In this document: one piece after another, positions 8,610 through 17,734 of the stretch
Layout of the letters: every line of letters starts with the position of its first letter
Position numbering within the stretch: position 1 is the stretch's first letter
Assembly: GCF_039908635.1 (NCBI RefSeq)
Contig: NZ_CP150918.1
Location: 310,001-374,000, forward strand
From: Pseudomonas purpurea
GTDB taxonomy: Bacteria; Pseudomonadota; Gammaproteobacteria; Pseudomonadales; Pseudomonadaceae
Reading direction: 5' to 3'
DNA length: 64,000 nucleotides
Position numbers and translations under genes: made by a program
Notes under the pieces: model-generated
What the model saw: the letters and a program-made list of their open reading frames with translations, nothing else
Databases searched by the model: none
What the model was told of the DNA's origin: nothing

Positions 8610-9497
8610 TCAAGACGCTATCAGCGATTTTTGATAAAGCGCAAAACACGCTTCCGCCAGCGCCGAACGAGGTGCACTGCGGCGCATGATCAGCCCCAGG
8701 CGCCCAAGCGTCTGTGCGTTTTCAATCGGTTGCAGGCGCAGGTGCTCGGTCAGGGATTCGAGCCCGCCCTCCAGCGGCATCACCGCGCAGCACAGGCCAC
8801 CGTGCACGGCTTGTAACAGTTGATGGACGGCGTCGGTCTGCAACAGTGGTTTTGGGTTGAGGCCGCGGCTATGGAAGTTGTGGTCGATGGACTGGCGAAA
8901 GTGCATGCCACTGGTGAGCATGCCCAGCGGCAGCTCGATCAGCGCCTCCCAGCTCAAGGGTTTTTCACCGAAGCTGAAAAAACGCTGGTCGTAGAGCAAG
9001 CCCATGCGGGTTTCGCTGAAGGCCAGGGAGTCGAAGCGCTCGTTGTCCAGGCGTTCAAGGTAGGACACGCCAAGGTCCAGGCGATTGCTCGCCAGTTGCT
9101 CGAGAATCTGCTCGGAACTCAACGCCGAGAGTTCGAACGTCAGGTTCGGGTGCTCGGCGTGCAGCTGTTGCATCAGCGGCAAGGGGTCGAAGCTCGACAG
9201 CGGCACCACGCCCAGCCGCAAGGTCCCGACCAGATTGCCACGACAGGCAGCGGCCTCGGCCTGTAGACCGTCGTAGGCCGCCAGTACCGTGCGCGCCCAG
9301 GCCAGTACGCGTTCGCCGGGGGCGGTGAAACCTTCGAAACGCTGGCCGCGATTGACCAGCGGCAGGTTGAGTTCTTCCTCAAGGCTGCGCAGGCGCATGG
9401 ACAAGGTGGGCTGCGTGATGTGGCAACGCGCCGCGGCCTGGCCGAAGTGGCGGGTTTCGTCCAGGGCGATGAGGAATTTCAGCTGTTTGATGTCCAT
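8610..9497 (-). CDS. LysR-type transcriptional regulator
   Basis: A 295-residue LysR-family regulator with an N-terminal winged helix-turn-helix (about residues 1-60, with HFGQAAARCHITQPTLS in the recognition region) and a C-terminal periplasmic-binding-fold effector domain (about 90-295). It is encoded directly upstream of fdhD and the formate-dehydrogenase-like gene on the same strand. LysR regulators are more often divergent from their targets, so control of fdhD is a guess from proximity. The effector is unknown. The sequence resembles the hydrogen-peroxide-sensing OxyR group in its N-terminal part, and OxyR-like cysteines around residues 200-210 are not evident. Confidence 0.88.
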   Translation of the reverse strand: MDIKQLKFLIALDETRHFGQAAARCHITQPTLSMRLRSLEEELNLPLVNRGQRFEGFTAPGERVLAWARTVLAAYDGLQAEAAACRGNLVGTLRLGVVPLSSFDPLPLMQQLHAEHPNLTFELSALSSEQILEQLASNRLDLGVSYLERLDNERFDSLAFSETRMGLLYDQRFFSFGEKPLSWEALIELPLGMLTSGMHFRQSIDHNFHSRGLNPKPLLQTDAVHQLLQAVHGGLCCAVMPLEGGLESLTEHLRLQPIENAQTLGRLGLIMRRSAPRSALAEACFALYQKSLIAS

Positions 9498-9634
9498 CGT
9501 CGCTCCGGGCGGGTGGCAGGGTGGGGATTCTAGCGCCAGCGTGCGGGCGTAGTCATTGGTCGGTTGGGAACCGTGTCCGACGGTGTTGGTCTAGTCTTTC
9601 GCGACCGGACCTTTAAACCCAAGGAGTGTGCACC

Positions 9635-10075
9635 ATGAGTCTTTTTAGTTTTGTGAAAGAAGCAGGCGAAAAACTGATCGATTTGCTGACACCGGGTAAC
9701 GCCAATGCCAGCGAGCAGTTGAAGGACCATATTGCCAAGGTCGGTTTGGGTAACCCCAACATCAAGGCCACGGTAGACGGTGACAAGGTGATCGTTACCG
9801 GTGAAGTGGCGAGCCAGGAAGAGAAGGAAAAAATCCTGCTGGCCGTGGGCAATATCGCCGGTGTCGGCAGCGTGGACGACCAGATCACCGTGACCGGCCC
9901 GGTGGCGAAGGCCGCTGTGTTTGTGACCGTCGTGAAGGGCGACACTCTGAGCGCGATTTCCCTGCGTGTGTATGGCGATGCCAACAAGTATCAGAAAATC
10001 TTCGAAGCCAACAAGCCGATGCTCAAGGATGTGAACAAGATTTATCCGGGGCAGTCGCTGCGGATTCCTGAGTAA
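9635..10075 (+). CDS. kbp: Kbp-like BON and LysM domain protein
   Basis: A 146-residue protein with a BON domain (about residues 25-85) and a C-terminal LysM domain (about 95-145, starting TVVKGDTLSAIS). This is the architecture and length of E. coli Kbp (YgaU, 149 residues), a cytoplasmic potassium-binding protein; many genomes call it a LysM peptidoglycan-binding protein. No signal peptide is visible, which supports the cytoplasmic Kbp role. The ATG at 9635 is preferred over the in-frame ATG at 9626 because a strong AAGGAG at 9621-9626 is well spaced from it. Confidence 0.88.
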   Translation: MSLFSFVKEAGEKLIDLLTPGNANASEQLKDHIAKVGLGNPNIKATVDGDKVIVTGEVASQEEKEKILLAVGNIAGVGSVDDQITVTGPVAKAAVFVTVVKGDTLSAISLRVYGDANKYQKIFEANKPMLKDVNKIYPGQSLRIPE

Positions 10076-10083
10076 TGTAAGAC

Positions 10084-10216
10084 TTGTGGCGAGGGAGCTT
10101 GCTCCCGTTCGGCTGCGCAGCAGTCGTAAACCGGTTGATGCGTTTTGTCTGAAGGTATGCGGATATCGATTTAAGGCCGCTTTGCGGCCCAGCGGGAGCA
10201 AGCTCCCTCGCCACAA
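10084..10216. repeat. REPIN-type inverted repeat (GAGGGAGCTTGCTCCC core)
   Basis: Two perfect inverted 24-base arms, at 10084-10107 and 10193-10216, enclose about 85 bases. Each arm is itself palindromic around GGGAGCTTGCTCCC. Such doublets of REP sequences, mobilised by RAYT transposases, are abundant between genes in the P. fluorescens group. It lies between the converging kbp and yrfG genes, 8 bases after the kbp stop. Confidence 0.9.
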
Positions 10217-10222
10217 TGGACT

Positions 10223-10885
10223 CTAGAGTCCTGCAATCAGCTCGCGATAATCCCCCACCGCCGCAAACTCGGCGGTGTCTTTCGGTGCTTTGCGACTGTC
10301 CGGTTGGCTCACCGCCAACAGATGCCCCACACCAAAATCCCGTGCGCTGCGCAAAATTGGCAGGGTGTCGTCGATGAACAGGCTGCGTGCCGGGTCGAAG
10401 CCGATGTCGGCTTGCAAGGCGTCCCAAAACTGCGGGTTTTCCTTGGCGAAGCCGTAATCGTGGGAGCTGATCAAACGCTCGAAGTAGGGCGCCAACTCGA
10501 TTTTTTCCAGCTTCAACGACAGCGAATCGCGGTGGGCGTTGGTGATCAGCACCACGCGTTTACCCGCCCGTTTGATCGCCGCCAGAAAGGTATCGGCATC
10601 CGGGCGCAACGCAATCAGGTGAGCCGTTTCCAGCTTCAGTTCCCGCACCGGCAGCTTCAACTCGGCGCTCCAGAAGTCCAGGCAATACCACTGCAACTGG
10701 CCGGCATTGCGTTCGAACAACGGCTGCAACTCCAGCTCGGCCATCGCCCTGCTGATGCCATGCAGTTCGGCGTAGCGTTGGGGCAGGTGCTCCATCCAGA
10801 AGTGGTTGTCGTAGTGCAGGTCCAGCAGGGTGCCGTCCATATCCAGCAGAACGGTGTCGATGTCGTGCCAGGGCAGTGACAGCAT
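10223..10885 (-). CDS. yrfG: YrfG-type HAD-family GMP/IMP nucleotidase
   Basis: A haloacid-dehalogenase-fold phosphatase of 220 residues, matching YrfG, which dephosphorylates GMP and IMP. The nucleophile motif DMDGTLLD is at residues 12-19 and the LITNAH motif II lies near residue 109, with the acidic FIDDTLP motif near 168. The frame stays open upstream to 11233, but the ATG at 10885 is chosen because homology starts there and a GGAGAAG ribosome-binding site sits just upstream. The gene is divergent from nudE, with which it shares a 223-bp promoter region; both encode nucleotide-cleaning enzymes, an arrangement typical of pseudomonads. Confidence 0.9.
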   Translation of the reverse strand: MLSLPWHDIDTVLLDMDGTLLDLHYDNHFWMEHLPQRYAELHGISRAMAELELQPLFERNAGQLQWYCLDFWSAELKLPVRELKLETAHLIALRPDADTFLAAIKRAGKRVVLITNAHRDSLSLKLEKIELAPYFERLISSHDYGFAKENPQFWDALQADIGFDPARSLFIDDTLPILRSARDFGVGHLLAVSQPDSRKAPKDTAEFAAVGDYRELIAGL

Positions 10886-11108
10886 TGAAAACTTCTCCAG
10901 CGGTAAAGGATATCCGACATAAACAATCAAGAAAGCCACGGTTACAGGCTGATTTGAAAGCGTAGCGAGTGCAAGGAAAAAAACGGCGAGGACGGGGAGT
11001 CTACGAGTTGTAAATGACCCGTTTGAGCCGTTTCTTGACGCTGCAATCTTGAGCGCAGCAGCTTTCAAACAGCCTGTATAGTAACCCGCAATCGCCAAGG
11101 AGCCTTTC

Positions 11109-11675
11109 ATGCGCCAGAAACCCACTGTACTCGCCCGCGAGATCGTCGCCACCACTCGTCTTTTTTGCGTCGAAGAGCTGCAACTGCGCTTTTCCAATGG
11201 CGTGGAGCGCACGTACGAGCGGCTGGTCAGCAAAGGCGTTGGCTATGGCGCGGTAATGATTGTGGCAATGATCGATGATGATCATGCCGTGCTCGTCGAA
11301 GAATACTGCGGCGGTACGGACGCCTATGAGCTGTCCCTGCCCAAGGGCTTGATCGAGCCGGGTGAAGACGTGTTGGCCGCCGCCGAGCGTGAGCTCAAGG
11401 AGGAAGCGGGTTTTGGCGCGCATCAGCTGGAACATTTGACTGAACTGTCGTTGTCGCCGGGTTACATGAGCCAGCGTATTCAGGTGGTCCTGGCAACCGA
11501 GTTGTACGAGGAACGGCTTGAAGGCGATGAGCCGGAGCCGATGCGGGTCGACCGGGTCAACCTGCGCGAACTGTCGGCCTTGGCACAAAACCCGCAGTTC
11601 AGCGAAGGGCGTGCCTTGGCGGCGTTGTACCTGGCCCGTGATGTGCTGACCGAGCGCGGGGTATTTTTGCCATGA
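11109..11675 (+). CDS. nudE: ADP compounds hydrolase NudE
   Basis: A Nudix hydrolase of 188 residues that cleaves ADP-ribose, NADH and diadenosine polyphosphates. The complete Nudix box runs from GLIEPGED to RELKEEAGF at about residues 79-102, with the metal-binding REXXEE core. A possible -10 element, TATAGT, lies about 30 bases upstream of the start. The stop overlaps the cysQ start by 4 bp (ATGA), so the two genes are translationally coupled, as in other pseudomonads. Confidence 0.93.
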   Translation: MRQKPTVLAREIVATTRLFCVEELQLRFSNGVERTYERLVSKGVGYGAVMIVAMIDDDHAVLVEEYCGGTDAYELSLPKGLIEPGEDVLAAAERELKEEAGFGAHQLEHLTELSLSPGYMSQRIQVVLATELYEERLEGDEPEPMRVDRVNLRELSALAQNPQFSEGRALAALYLARDVLTERGVFLP

Positions 11676-12508
11676 TCAATTTTCCACAGGTTCATCCGTT
11701 GCTGGCCCCGGTGGTCGAGTTGGCGCTCAAGGCCGGTGAAGTCATTCTGCCGTTCTGGCGCTCCGGCGTGGCAGTGACGGCCAAGTCCGACGATTCACCG
11801 GTCACGGCGGCGGATCTGGCGGCCCATCACTTGATCCTGGCCGGTTTGACGGCGCTGGACCCAAGCATTCCGGTGCTGTCCGAAGAGGACGCGGACATCG
11901 CGCAGGACGTGCGCAGCCGCTGGCAGCGCTGGTGGCTGGTGGACCCGCTCGATGGCACCAAGGAATTCATTTCCGGCAGCGAAGAATTCACCGTCAACAT
12001 CGCGTTGATCGAACAGGGTCGCGTGGTGTTTGGCGTAGTGTCGATGCCGACTAACGGCCGCTGCTATTTCGGCGGCGCCGGGCTTGGCGCGTGGCGTGCC
12101 GACGCGGGTGAAACGCCGCAGCCGATCCACGTACGTGAAACACCCGGTGCGGGCGAAGCCTTCACCGTGGTTGCCAGCCGTCGGCATTCAAGCCCCGAGC
12201 AAGAGCGTTTGCTGGCCGGTTTGAGCGACAGCCTGGGTGAGCTGCAACTGGCCAACATTGGCAGTTCGCTGAAGTTTTGCCTGCTGGCCGAAGGCGCAGC
12301 GGATTGCTACCCACGACTGGCGCCCACCTCCCAATGGGACACTGCTGCCGCTCAAGGCGTGCTGGAGGGCGCGGGTGGCGAGGTGCTGGAGTTGAGTGGC
12401 GTGCCGTTCAGCTATCCGGCACGTGAATCGCTGCGTAATTCGTTTTTCCTGGCACTTCCGGCCAAGGCTGCCTGGCGGGAGAAATTGTTGGCGCTGGCCC
12501 GGGGGTGA
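11672..12508 (+). CDS. cysQ: 3'(2'),5'-bisphosphate nucleotidase CysQ
   Basis: Hydrolyses 3'-phosphoadenosine 5'-phosphate, the by-product of sulfate assimilation, to AMP and phosphate at the membrane or in the cytoplasm. The 278-residue product belongs to the inositol monophosphatase superfamily: the metal-binding motif DPLDGTKEF is at about residues 91-99, an earlier acidic SEEDAD near 70-75, and the C-terminal WDTAAAQ metal motif near 223-229. It overlaps nudE by 4 bp. A GC-rich palindrome follows the stop. Confidence 0.94.
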   Translation: MINFPQVHPLLAPVVELALKAGEVILPFWRSGVAVTAKSDDSPVTAADLAAHHLILAGLTALDPSIPVLSEEDADIAQDVRSRWQRWWLVDPLDGTKEFISGSEEFTVNIALIEQGRVVFGVVSMPTNGRCYFGGAGLGAWRADAGETPQPIHVRETPGAGEAFTVVASRRHSSPEQERLLAGLSDSLGELQLANIGSSLKFCLLAEGAADCYPRLAPTSQWDTAAAQGVLEGAGGEVLELSGVPFSYPARESLRNSFFLALPAKAAWREKLLALARG

Positions 12509-12533
12509 TGGGCTGATCCAGAGCTGCCGCCCT

Positions 12534-12565
12534 CACCCTAACCCTCTCCCGGAGGGTTAGGGGTG
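12534..12565. repeat. Intergenic palindrome between cysQ and the thioesterase gene
   Basis: CACCCTAACCCTC pairs with GAGGGTTAGGGGTG, with one extra G and a 5-base loop. It lies between convergent genes and has no T-run. Sequences of this CCCTAACCCTC type recur between genes in pseudomonads; it may act as a bidirectional mRNA end or be a mobile repeat. Confidence 0.65.
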
Positions 12566-12576
12566 GCGCTCATGTC

Positions 12577-13032
12577 TTACCGGTGCAGCACGTACTGCCC
12601 GGTAAACTTCACCGCATCTTCATCACTGTCGGCGTTGACGATGCGCGTGTGCAACGTCAACCGCGCCCGGCCATAACGCTGGTACGTGGCCAGGAACTTC
12701 TTCCATGTCGCTGCGCCCGGCGCATCGCAGAGGGCAATCGCGTCGGTGGTGACCGGCAGCGGGTAGCTGATCTGGCCTTCCTGAATCACGATGTGCCCGT
12801 CCTCGACGCCTTCTTCGCGCAGGCGTAAATGCAACCAGCCCCAACCTGCCAACACCGCGCCGCAGTACAGGCTGCCGCCGAACATGGTGCTTTTGTGGTT
12901 GACGTTGGCTTTCAGCGGCAGTTGCAAGCGCAGTTGCTGAGCCTGCCAGTCGAGCACCTTCAGGCCCATGTCCCGTGTCAGAGGAATGTCGTGGTGCAGG
13001 ATTGATTCCAGGTAACGGCTGTCGCGGTTCAT
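12577..13032 (-). CDS. YiiD C-terminal domain thioesterase-like protein
   Basis: A 151-residue protein with a single hotdog-type domain matching the C-terminal thioesterase-like domain of E. coli YiiD, without YiiD's acetyltransferase half. The stretch NHKSTMFGGSLYCGA at about residues 45-59 corresponds to the conserved helix of the hotdog fold. The substrate is unknown. It converges on cysQ and is 50 bp downstream of the end of dctD on the same strand. Confidence 0.82.
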   Translation of the reverse strand: MNRDSRYLESILHHDIPLTRDMGLKVLDWQAQQLRLQLPLKANVNHKSTMFGGSLYCGAVLAGWGWLHLRLREEGVEDGHIVIQEGQISYPLPVTTDAIALCDAPGAATWKKFLATYQRYGRARLTLHTRIVNADSDEDAVKFTGQYVLHR

Positions 13033-13082
13033 GCACGGGCCTCGGGGCTCAAGGTGTCTGTTTAAAGGTTAGTCGGCGCGGC

Positions 13083-14469
13083 TCAATCGGGTTCGTCGCT
13101 GTTGTTGGCGAACGTCAGGCCGTGCTTGCGCAGTTTGTCGTGCAAGGTCTTGCGCGGTATGCCCAAGGCCTCGGCGAGGCTGCGCATGGAGTTGTGAGTG
13201 CGCGCCAGTTCGGCAGCGATCAGGCTCTTCTCGAAATTTTCCACCTGCTCGCTCAAACCGCCACTGAGGTCTGCCGTGATCGTGCCGGCGCTGCCGTCCG
13301 GCGCGTTGTTGTCCAGTTCCAGCTCCAGGGCCCAGGGCAAAGCGTTCGGCGGCGTTTTGCAGTTCGCGCACGTTGCCGGGCCAGGTGTGGCGCAGCAGCA
13401 GGGCGCGTTGCCCCGGTTGCAATTCGTGAGGGGGCAGACCGTGGCGGCCGCTGGCTTCGTCGGCGAAATGCTGGAACAGCATCAGCACGTCTTCACCCCG
13501 TTCGCGCAGCGGCGGGATGCGCAGCGGCGCGACGTTCAGGCGGTAATACAAGTCAGCGCGAAAACGCCCTTGGTCGGCCGACTGGCGCAGGTCTTCCTTG
13601 GTGGCGGCGATGATGCGGATGTCCAGCGGGATCAGTTGATTACCGCCCAGCCGCTCGACCACCCGCTCTTGCAGCAAGCGCAGCAATTTCACCTGGACAT
13701 CCAGGCTCATGCTTTCGATTTCATCGAGGAACAGCGTCCCGCCGTTGGCGAATTCGAACTTGCCGATGCGGCGTTTTTGCGCGCCGGTGAAGGCGCCGGG
13801 TTCGTGGCCGAACAGTTCACTCTCGACCACCGACTCGGCCAGCGCCCCGGCGTTGATCGCCACGAATGGCCCGCTGCGGCGGTTCGACAAGTCGTGCAGG
13901 GCGCGGGCCACCACTTCCTTGCCGGCGCCGGTTTCACCGAGGATCAGCACGTCCGCGCGGGTGGCCGCCAGGGCGCCGATCTGCTCGCGCAGGCGCAGCA
14001 TGGGCGCTGACTGCCCGACTAGTCGCGTGCTGAGTTCATTGCGGTCGCTCAGGGCCAGACGCAGGCTGCGATTTTCCAGCACCAGTTGGCGCAGGGCGAG
14101 GGCACGGCGCACGCTGTCGAGCAGGGCGTCGCTGGCGAAGGGCTTTTCGAGGAAGTCATAGGCCCCGGCGCGCATCGCCTGCACCGCCAGCGGCACGTCG
14201 CCGTGGCCGGTGATCAACAGCACCGGCAGCTCCGGGTCCTGGGCGTGCAACTCGCTCAGCAGTTCGAGGCCGTCCATGCCCGGCATGCGGATGTCGCTGA
14301 CCACCACGCCCGGCCAGTCGCGCTCCAGGCGCGCGGCCAGGCCCTGGGCTTCGGCCAGCGGCAGGACTTTCAGCCCGGCCAGGTCCAGGGTCTGGCTCAG
14401 GGCCTGGCGCAGGTGGGGATCGTCGTCGATCAACACCACTTGCACCCGATTGTCGACGATGTTGCTCAT
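13083..14469 (-). pseudogene. dctD: C4-dicarboxylate response regulator DctD, frameshifted near its C-terminus
   Basis: Sigma-54-dependent activator of C4-dicarboxylate transport. It has a receiver domain (Asp15-Asp17 pocket, phosphoacceptor Asp59 in VSDIRMPGMDG), an AAA+ domain with Walker A GETGAGKE and the sigma-54 contact loop GAFTGA, and a Fis-type helix-turn-helix. Near 13329 an extra base shifts the frame after the residues FALG: the upstream frame runs on to 13069 as unrelated, Arg-rich sequence, while the correct C-terminus, with the DNA-binding segment SMRSLAEALGIPRKTLHD, continues in the next frame to the TGA at 13083-13085. Removing one base of the CAGGGCC heptamer (plus strand 13326-13332) rejoins the two. 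As written the protein would lack its DNA-binding domain; a sequencing error is likely because three other genes show the same defect. Its start overlaps the dctB stop by 4 bp. Confidence 0.88.
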
Positions 14470-16280
14470 GAGCTGCGGTCCTCGGACGGTTGCAGGCTGA
14501 CACCGGGTGCGCCAGCGCGCAGCCGCAGGGTAATCAAGGCACCACCTTCCTTGTGGTTGGCGAACGACAGTTCACCGCCGAAGGCGCGCATCAGGGTGTC
14601 GCAAATGGCCAGCCCCAGCCCAAGGCCCTGGGTGCGGGTCTTGGTGGTGTAGAAGGGTTCGCCGGCCCGGCCCAGGGCTTCCATGCAGAACCCCGGACCG
14701 TTGTCGCGAATGTACAGATTGACGCCGTCGGAGGTGGATTCGGCACTCAGCCAGAGTCTGCGCGGCGGACCTTTTTCGGTCAGTGCGTCGAGGGCGTTGG
14801 CCAGCAGGTTGCCCAGCACCTGCCGCAGACGGGTTTCGCCGGCCTCGACCCACAGCGTGGCGGCCGGCAGGTCGCGGATCAATTCGACCTCCATGCTCCG
14901 CCGCCGCTTGGCCAGCAATGCCAGTGCATCGTCGAGTGCCGGTTGCAGGGCGACGCTTTCCGGCGCGTGGCGGTCGCGGCGGGCGAAGGCTCGCAGGTGA
15001 GCGATGATCGAGGCCATGCGCCCGGTCAGCTCGCTGATCAGTTTCAGGTTGCCACGGGCGTCGTCGGTGCGTTGATGGTCAAGCAGCACTTCGGCGTTTT
15101 CCGCGTAGCTGCGGATCGCCGCCAATGGCTGGTTGAGTTCATGGCTGATGCTCGCCGACATGGTGCCCAGCGCCGACAGCTTGCCGGCCTGCACCAGGTC
15201 ATCCTGGGCGCGCACCAATTCCTGCTGCGCCTGCTCGCGCTCCAGTACTTCCTGTTTGAGGCGCCGGTTGAGGCCTTCCAGGTCGCTGGTCCGCTCCGCC
15301 ACGCGCATTTCCAGTTCGCGTCGGGCCTTGGCTTCGAAGGCGATGCGTTCCAGGTAGTGACGACGACGCTGCATCAACAGCCCGAGCAGCAACATCACCA
15401 CCAGCAACGTCGCGCCGCCAATGGCGACCACGGTGCGCACCGGGCGGTCGATCAGGGTGCGCGGGGCGAGGATGCTGACGCTCCAGCCGGTTTCCTCTAT
15501 CTGCTGGGTCTGGGTCAGCCAGGCGCTGGGGTTGAGGTTCAGCGGTTTTGGATCGCGGGTCGGGTAGGGCTGGACCGCCGCGATGGCCTGGCGGTCGTCA
15601 TCGCTCAGGGGGCGGGTCGCCCGAAAGCGCCATTCCGGGCGCGAGGTCAGAATCACCACGCCGTTGTGGTCGGTCAGCAGCAGTTGCTCCGGGGTTTTGC
15701 CCCAGAGGCTTTCGGTGTGGTCGAGGTCGACCTTGACCACCAGCACGCCGAGGATCTGTTCGCCATCGCGGACAGCGGCGGCAAAGAAGTAGCCACGTTT
15801 GGCCGAGGTGGTGCCCAGGCCGAAGAAACGTCCGAGGCGGCCCTGCATGGCCTCGCTGAAATAGGGGCGAAAGGCGAAATTGCGCCCGACGAAGCTGTCG
15901 TGTTTATCCCAGTTGGACGCGGCCAGGGTCTTGCCGCGTGTGTCCATCAGGTACATGACTTCAGCGCCAGTCTGGGCACTGATGTTTTTCAGGAAGCGGT
16001 TGGCATTGCCCTGGGTGACGCCATCGTCCGGTGCGCCCAGCACGGCCCGCAGCGCCGGCAGGTCGCCGAGGATTTGCGGCAGTACTTCGTAGCGGTGCAG
16101 GGTGCCCAGCAGGTTGGCGACGTAGAGGTCAAGGGTCTGACGGTTCTGCCCGGCCAGTTCGCTGCGGTAGTAACGCTCGGCCAGATGCTCCAGCGGCCAC
16201 AGCAACGGCGCGAGGCACAACGCGAGCAGAGCGAGGCTGCGCCAGCGGGGTCTGCGGGGGAGGGTCGGGGTCATGAGCAT
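14466..16280 (-). CDS. dctB: C4-dicarboxylate sensor histidine kinase DctB
   Basis: Membrane sensor kinase of 604 residues that phosphorylates DctD in response to succinate, fumarate or malate. One membrane span lies at about residues 16-31 and a second at 283-303, enclosing a periplasmic double-PDC sensor domain. A coiled coil (about 310-365) follows, then the H-box with His380 in SASISHELNQP and the ATP-binding domain with DNGPGF and GLGLGLAIC motifs. It is encoded immediately upstream of dctD with a 4-bp overlap. The transporter gene dctA, the usual target, is not in this window. Confidence 0.95.
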   Translation of the reverse strand: MLMTPTLPRRPRWRSLALLALCLAPLLWPLEHLAERYYRSELAGQNRQTLDLYVANLLGTLHRYEVLPQILGDLPALRAVLGAPDDGVTQGNANRFLKNISAQTGAEVMYLMDTRGKTLAASNWDKHDSFVGRNFAFRPYFSEAMQGRLGRFFGLGTTSAKRGYFFAAAVRDGEQILGVLVVKVDLDHTESLWGKTPEQLLLTDHNGVVILTSRPEWRFRATRPLSDDDRQAIAAVQPYPTRDPKPLNLNPSAWLTQTQQIEETGWSVSILAPRTLIDRPVRTVVAIGGATLLVVMLLLGLLMQRRRHYLERIAFEAKARRELEMRVAERTSDLEGLNRRLKQEVLEREQAQQELVRAQDDLVQAGKLSALGTMSASISHELNQPLAAIRSYAENAEVLLDHQRTDDARGNLKLISELTGRMASIIAHLRAFARRDRHAPESVALQPALDDALALLAKRRRSMEVELIRDLPAATLWVEAGETRLRQVLGNLLANALDALTEKGPPRRLWLSAESTSDGVNLYIRDNGPGFCMEALGRAGEPFYTTKTRTQGLGLGLAICDTLMRAFGGELSFANHKEGGALITLRLRAGAPGVSLQPSEDRSS

Positions 16281-16310
16281 CGGGCGCCTGTGAGTACAGG
16301 CGCATTATGC

Positions 16311-17192
16311 CTAGGCTTGTTCGGCAAGACACTCGCGCAGCGCGTCGCGCCAGTCGGGCTGGCTGACATTCCACTGCTGTAGCAGCCGGCTGCAATCGAG
16401 GCGTGAGTTCAGCGGGCGCGTAGCAGGCGTCGGGTACTCGCTGGACGGGATCGCCTCAAGGCTCGCGCACGGCAGGTGCCGGGCCTGCAACTGTTCGGCG
16501 ATGGCCTGGGCAAAACCGAACCATGAGGTTTCACCTTGGGCGCTCAGGTGATAAGTGCCCCAGGCGCCAGCGTGGCCCGACTGCCAGCGTTCGATCAGGG
16601 CACGAGTGCTCCGTGCGATGGTGCCGGCCCAGGTCGGTGCACCGATCTGGTCCGCCACCACCCGCAGGTGTGGTTTTTCTTGCAGCAGGCGTTGCATGGT
16701 CAGCAGGAAGTTGCGCCCGTGGGTCGAGTAGACCCAACTGGTGCGCAGGATCAGGTGTGCACCACCGACGGCAGCGATGGCGTGCTCACCGGCCAGTTTG
16801 CTGGCGCCGTAGACGCCCAGCGGGTTGGGCGTGTCCGCTTCGGTGTAGGGCGCGGTTTTGCGCCCGTCGAACACGTAGTCGGTGGAGTAGTGGATCAGCG
16901 GGACGCCCAGCGCAAGCGCTTCCTCGGCAAACACCTGGGGCGCCGTGGCGTTGATCGTGAAGGCCAGTTGCGGTTCGCTTTCCGCCTGGTCGACCGCAGT
17001 GTGGGCGGCGGCGTTGATGATCAGGTCCGGGCGTAGCGCACGCACCTGCTGGCGGATCTGCTCGGGTTGCGCCAGATCAAGTTGCTCGCGTGCGCACACG
17101 ATCACTTCACCCAGGCCCTTGAGGTGTTTTTGCAACTCAAGAGACACCTGGCCGTGCTGGCCGCTGATGAGGACTCTCAAGGGGGCGCTCAT
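16311..17192 (-). CDS. rfbD: dTDP-4-dehydrorhamnose reductase RmlD
   Basis: Last step of dTDP-L-rhamnose synthesis: NAD(P)H-dependent reduction of dTDP-4-keto-L-rhamnose. The 293-residue SDR-fold protein has the nucleotide-binding GQHGQV at 11-16, the STDYVFDG motif near residue 104 and the catalytic YGASK motif near residue 128. It is the last gene of the rmlB-A-C-D operon, overlapping the rmlC stop by 4 bp. dctB, on the same strand, begins 30 bp further on. Confidence 0.95.
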   Translation of the reverse strand: MSAPLRVLISGQHGQVSLELQKHLKGLGEVIVCAREQLDLAQPEQIRQQVRALRPDLIINAAAHTAVDQAESEPQLAFTINATAPQVFAEEALALGVPLIHYSTDYVFDGRKTAPYTEADTPNPLGVYGASKLAGEHAIAAVGGAHLILRTSWVYSTHGRNFLLTMQRLLQEKPHLRVVADQIGAPTWAGTIARSTRALIERWQSGHAGAWGTYHLSAQGETSWFGFAQAIAEQLQARHLPCASLEAIPSSEYPTPATRPLNSRLDCSRLLQQWNVSQPDWRDALRECLAEQA

Positions 17193-17734
17193 GCAAATAC
17201 ATCCGCCTCTTTGAACTGCACGCCAGCCTGGTCCTTGACGGACAGTTGGGGGGCTTCGGTCAGTTGCCAGTCGATGGCCAGGTCCGGGTCGTCCCAGCGA
17301 ATGCAGCGCTCGGCCGATGGCGTGTAGTAGTCGGTGGTCTTGTAGAGGAATTCGGCGTAATCGCTGAGCACCACGAAACCATGGGCAAAGCCTTCCGGAA
17401 TCCAGAGCTGACGGTTGTTCTGCGCCGACAGACGTACGCTGGCCCAGCGTCCGAAGTTGGGCGAGCTGCGGCGGATATCCACGGCCACATCGAGTACTTC
17501 GCCGGCGGTGACCCGTACGAGTTTTCCTTGAGTGTGTTCCAGTTGATAGTGCAGGCCGCGCAGCACGCCTTTTTGCGAACGTGAGTGGTTGTCCTGCACG
17601 AACACTTTACTCAGGCCGGTTGCCTGCTCGAACGCCTGCGCATTGAAGCTTTCGTAGAAAAAACCGCGCTCGTCACCAAATACCTTGGGTTCGATGATCA
17701 GAACACCGGGCAGTTCGGTGAGCGATACATTCAT
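17189..17734 (-). CDS. rfbC: dTDP-4-dehydrorhamnose 3,5-epimerase RmlC
   Basis: Epimerises dTDP-4-keto-6-deoxy-D-glucose at C3 and C5. The 181-residue cupin protein matches the family in length and has the conserved FVQDNHSRS and GLHYQLE segments (the latter with the catalytic His, about residues 61-67), [11 protein letters not shown] and PEGFAHGF. It overlaps both rmlA upstream and rmlD downstream by 4 bp, so the operon is translationally coupled throughout. Confidence 0.96.
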   Translation of the reverse strand: MNVSLTELPGVLIIEPKVFGDERGFFYESFNAQAFEQATGLSKVFVQDNHSRSQKGVLRGLHYQLEHTQGKLVRVTAGEVLDVAVDIRRSSPNFGRWASVRLSAQNNRQLWIPEGFAHGFVVLSDYAEFLYKTTDYYTPSAERCIRWDDPDLAIDWQLTEAPQLSVKDQAGVQFKEADVFA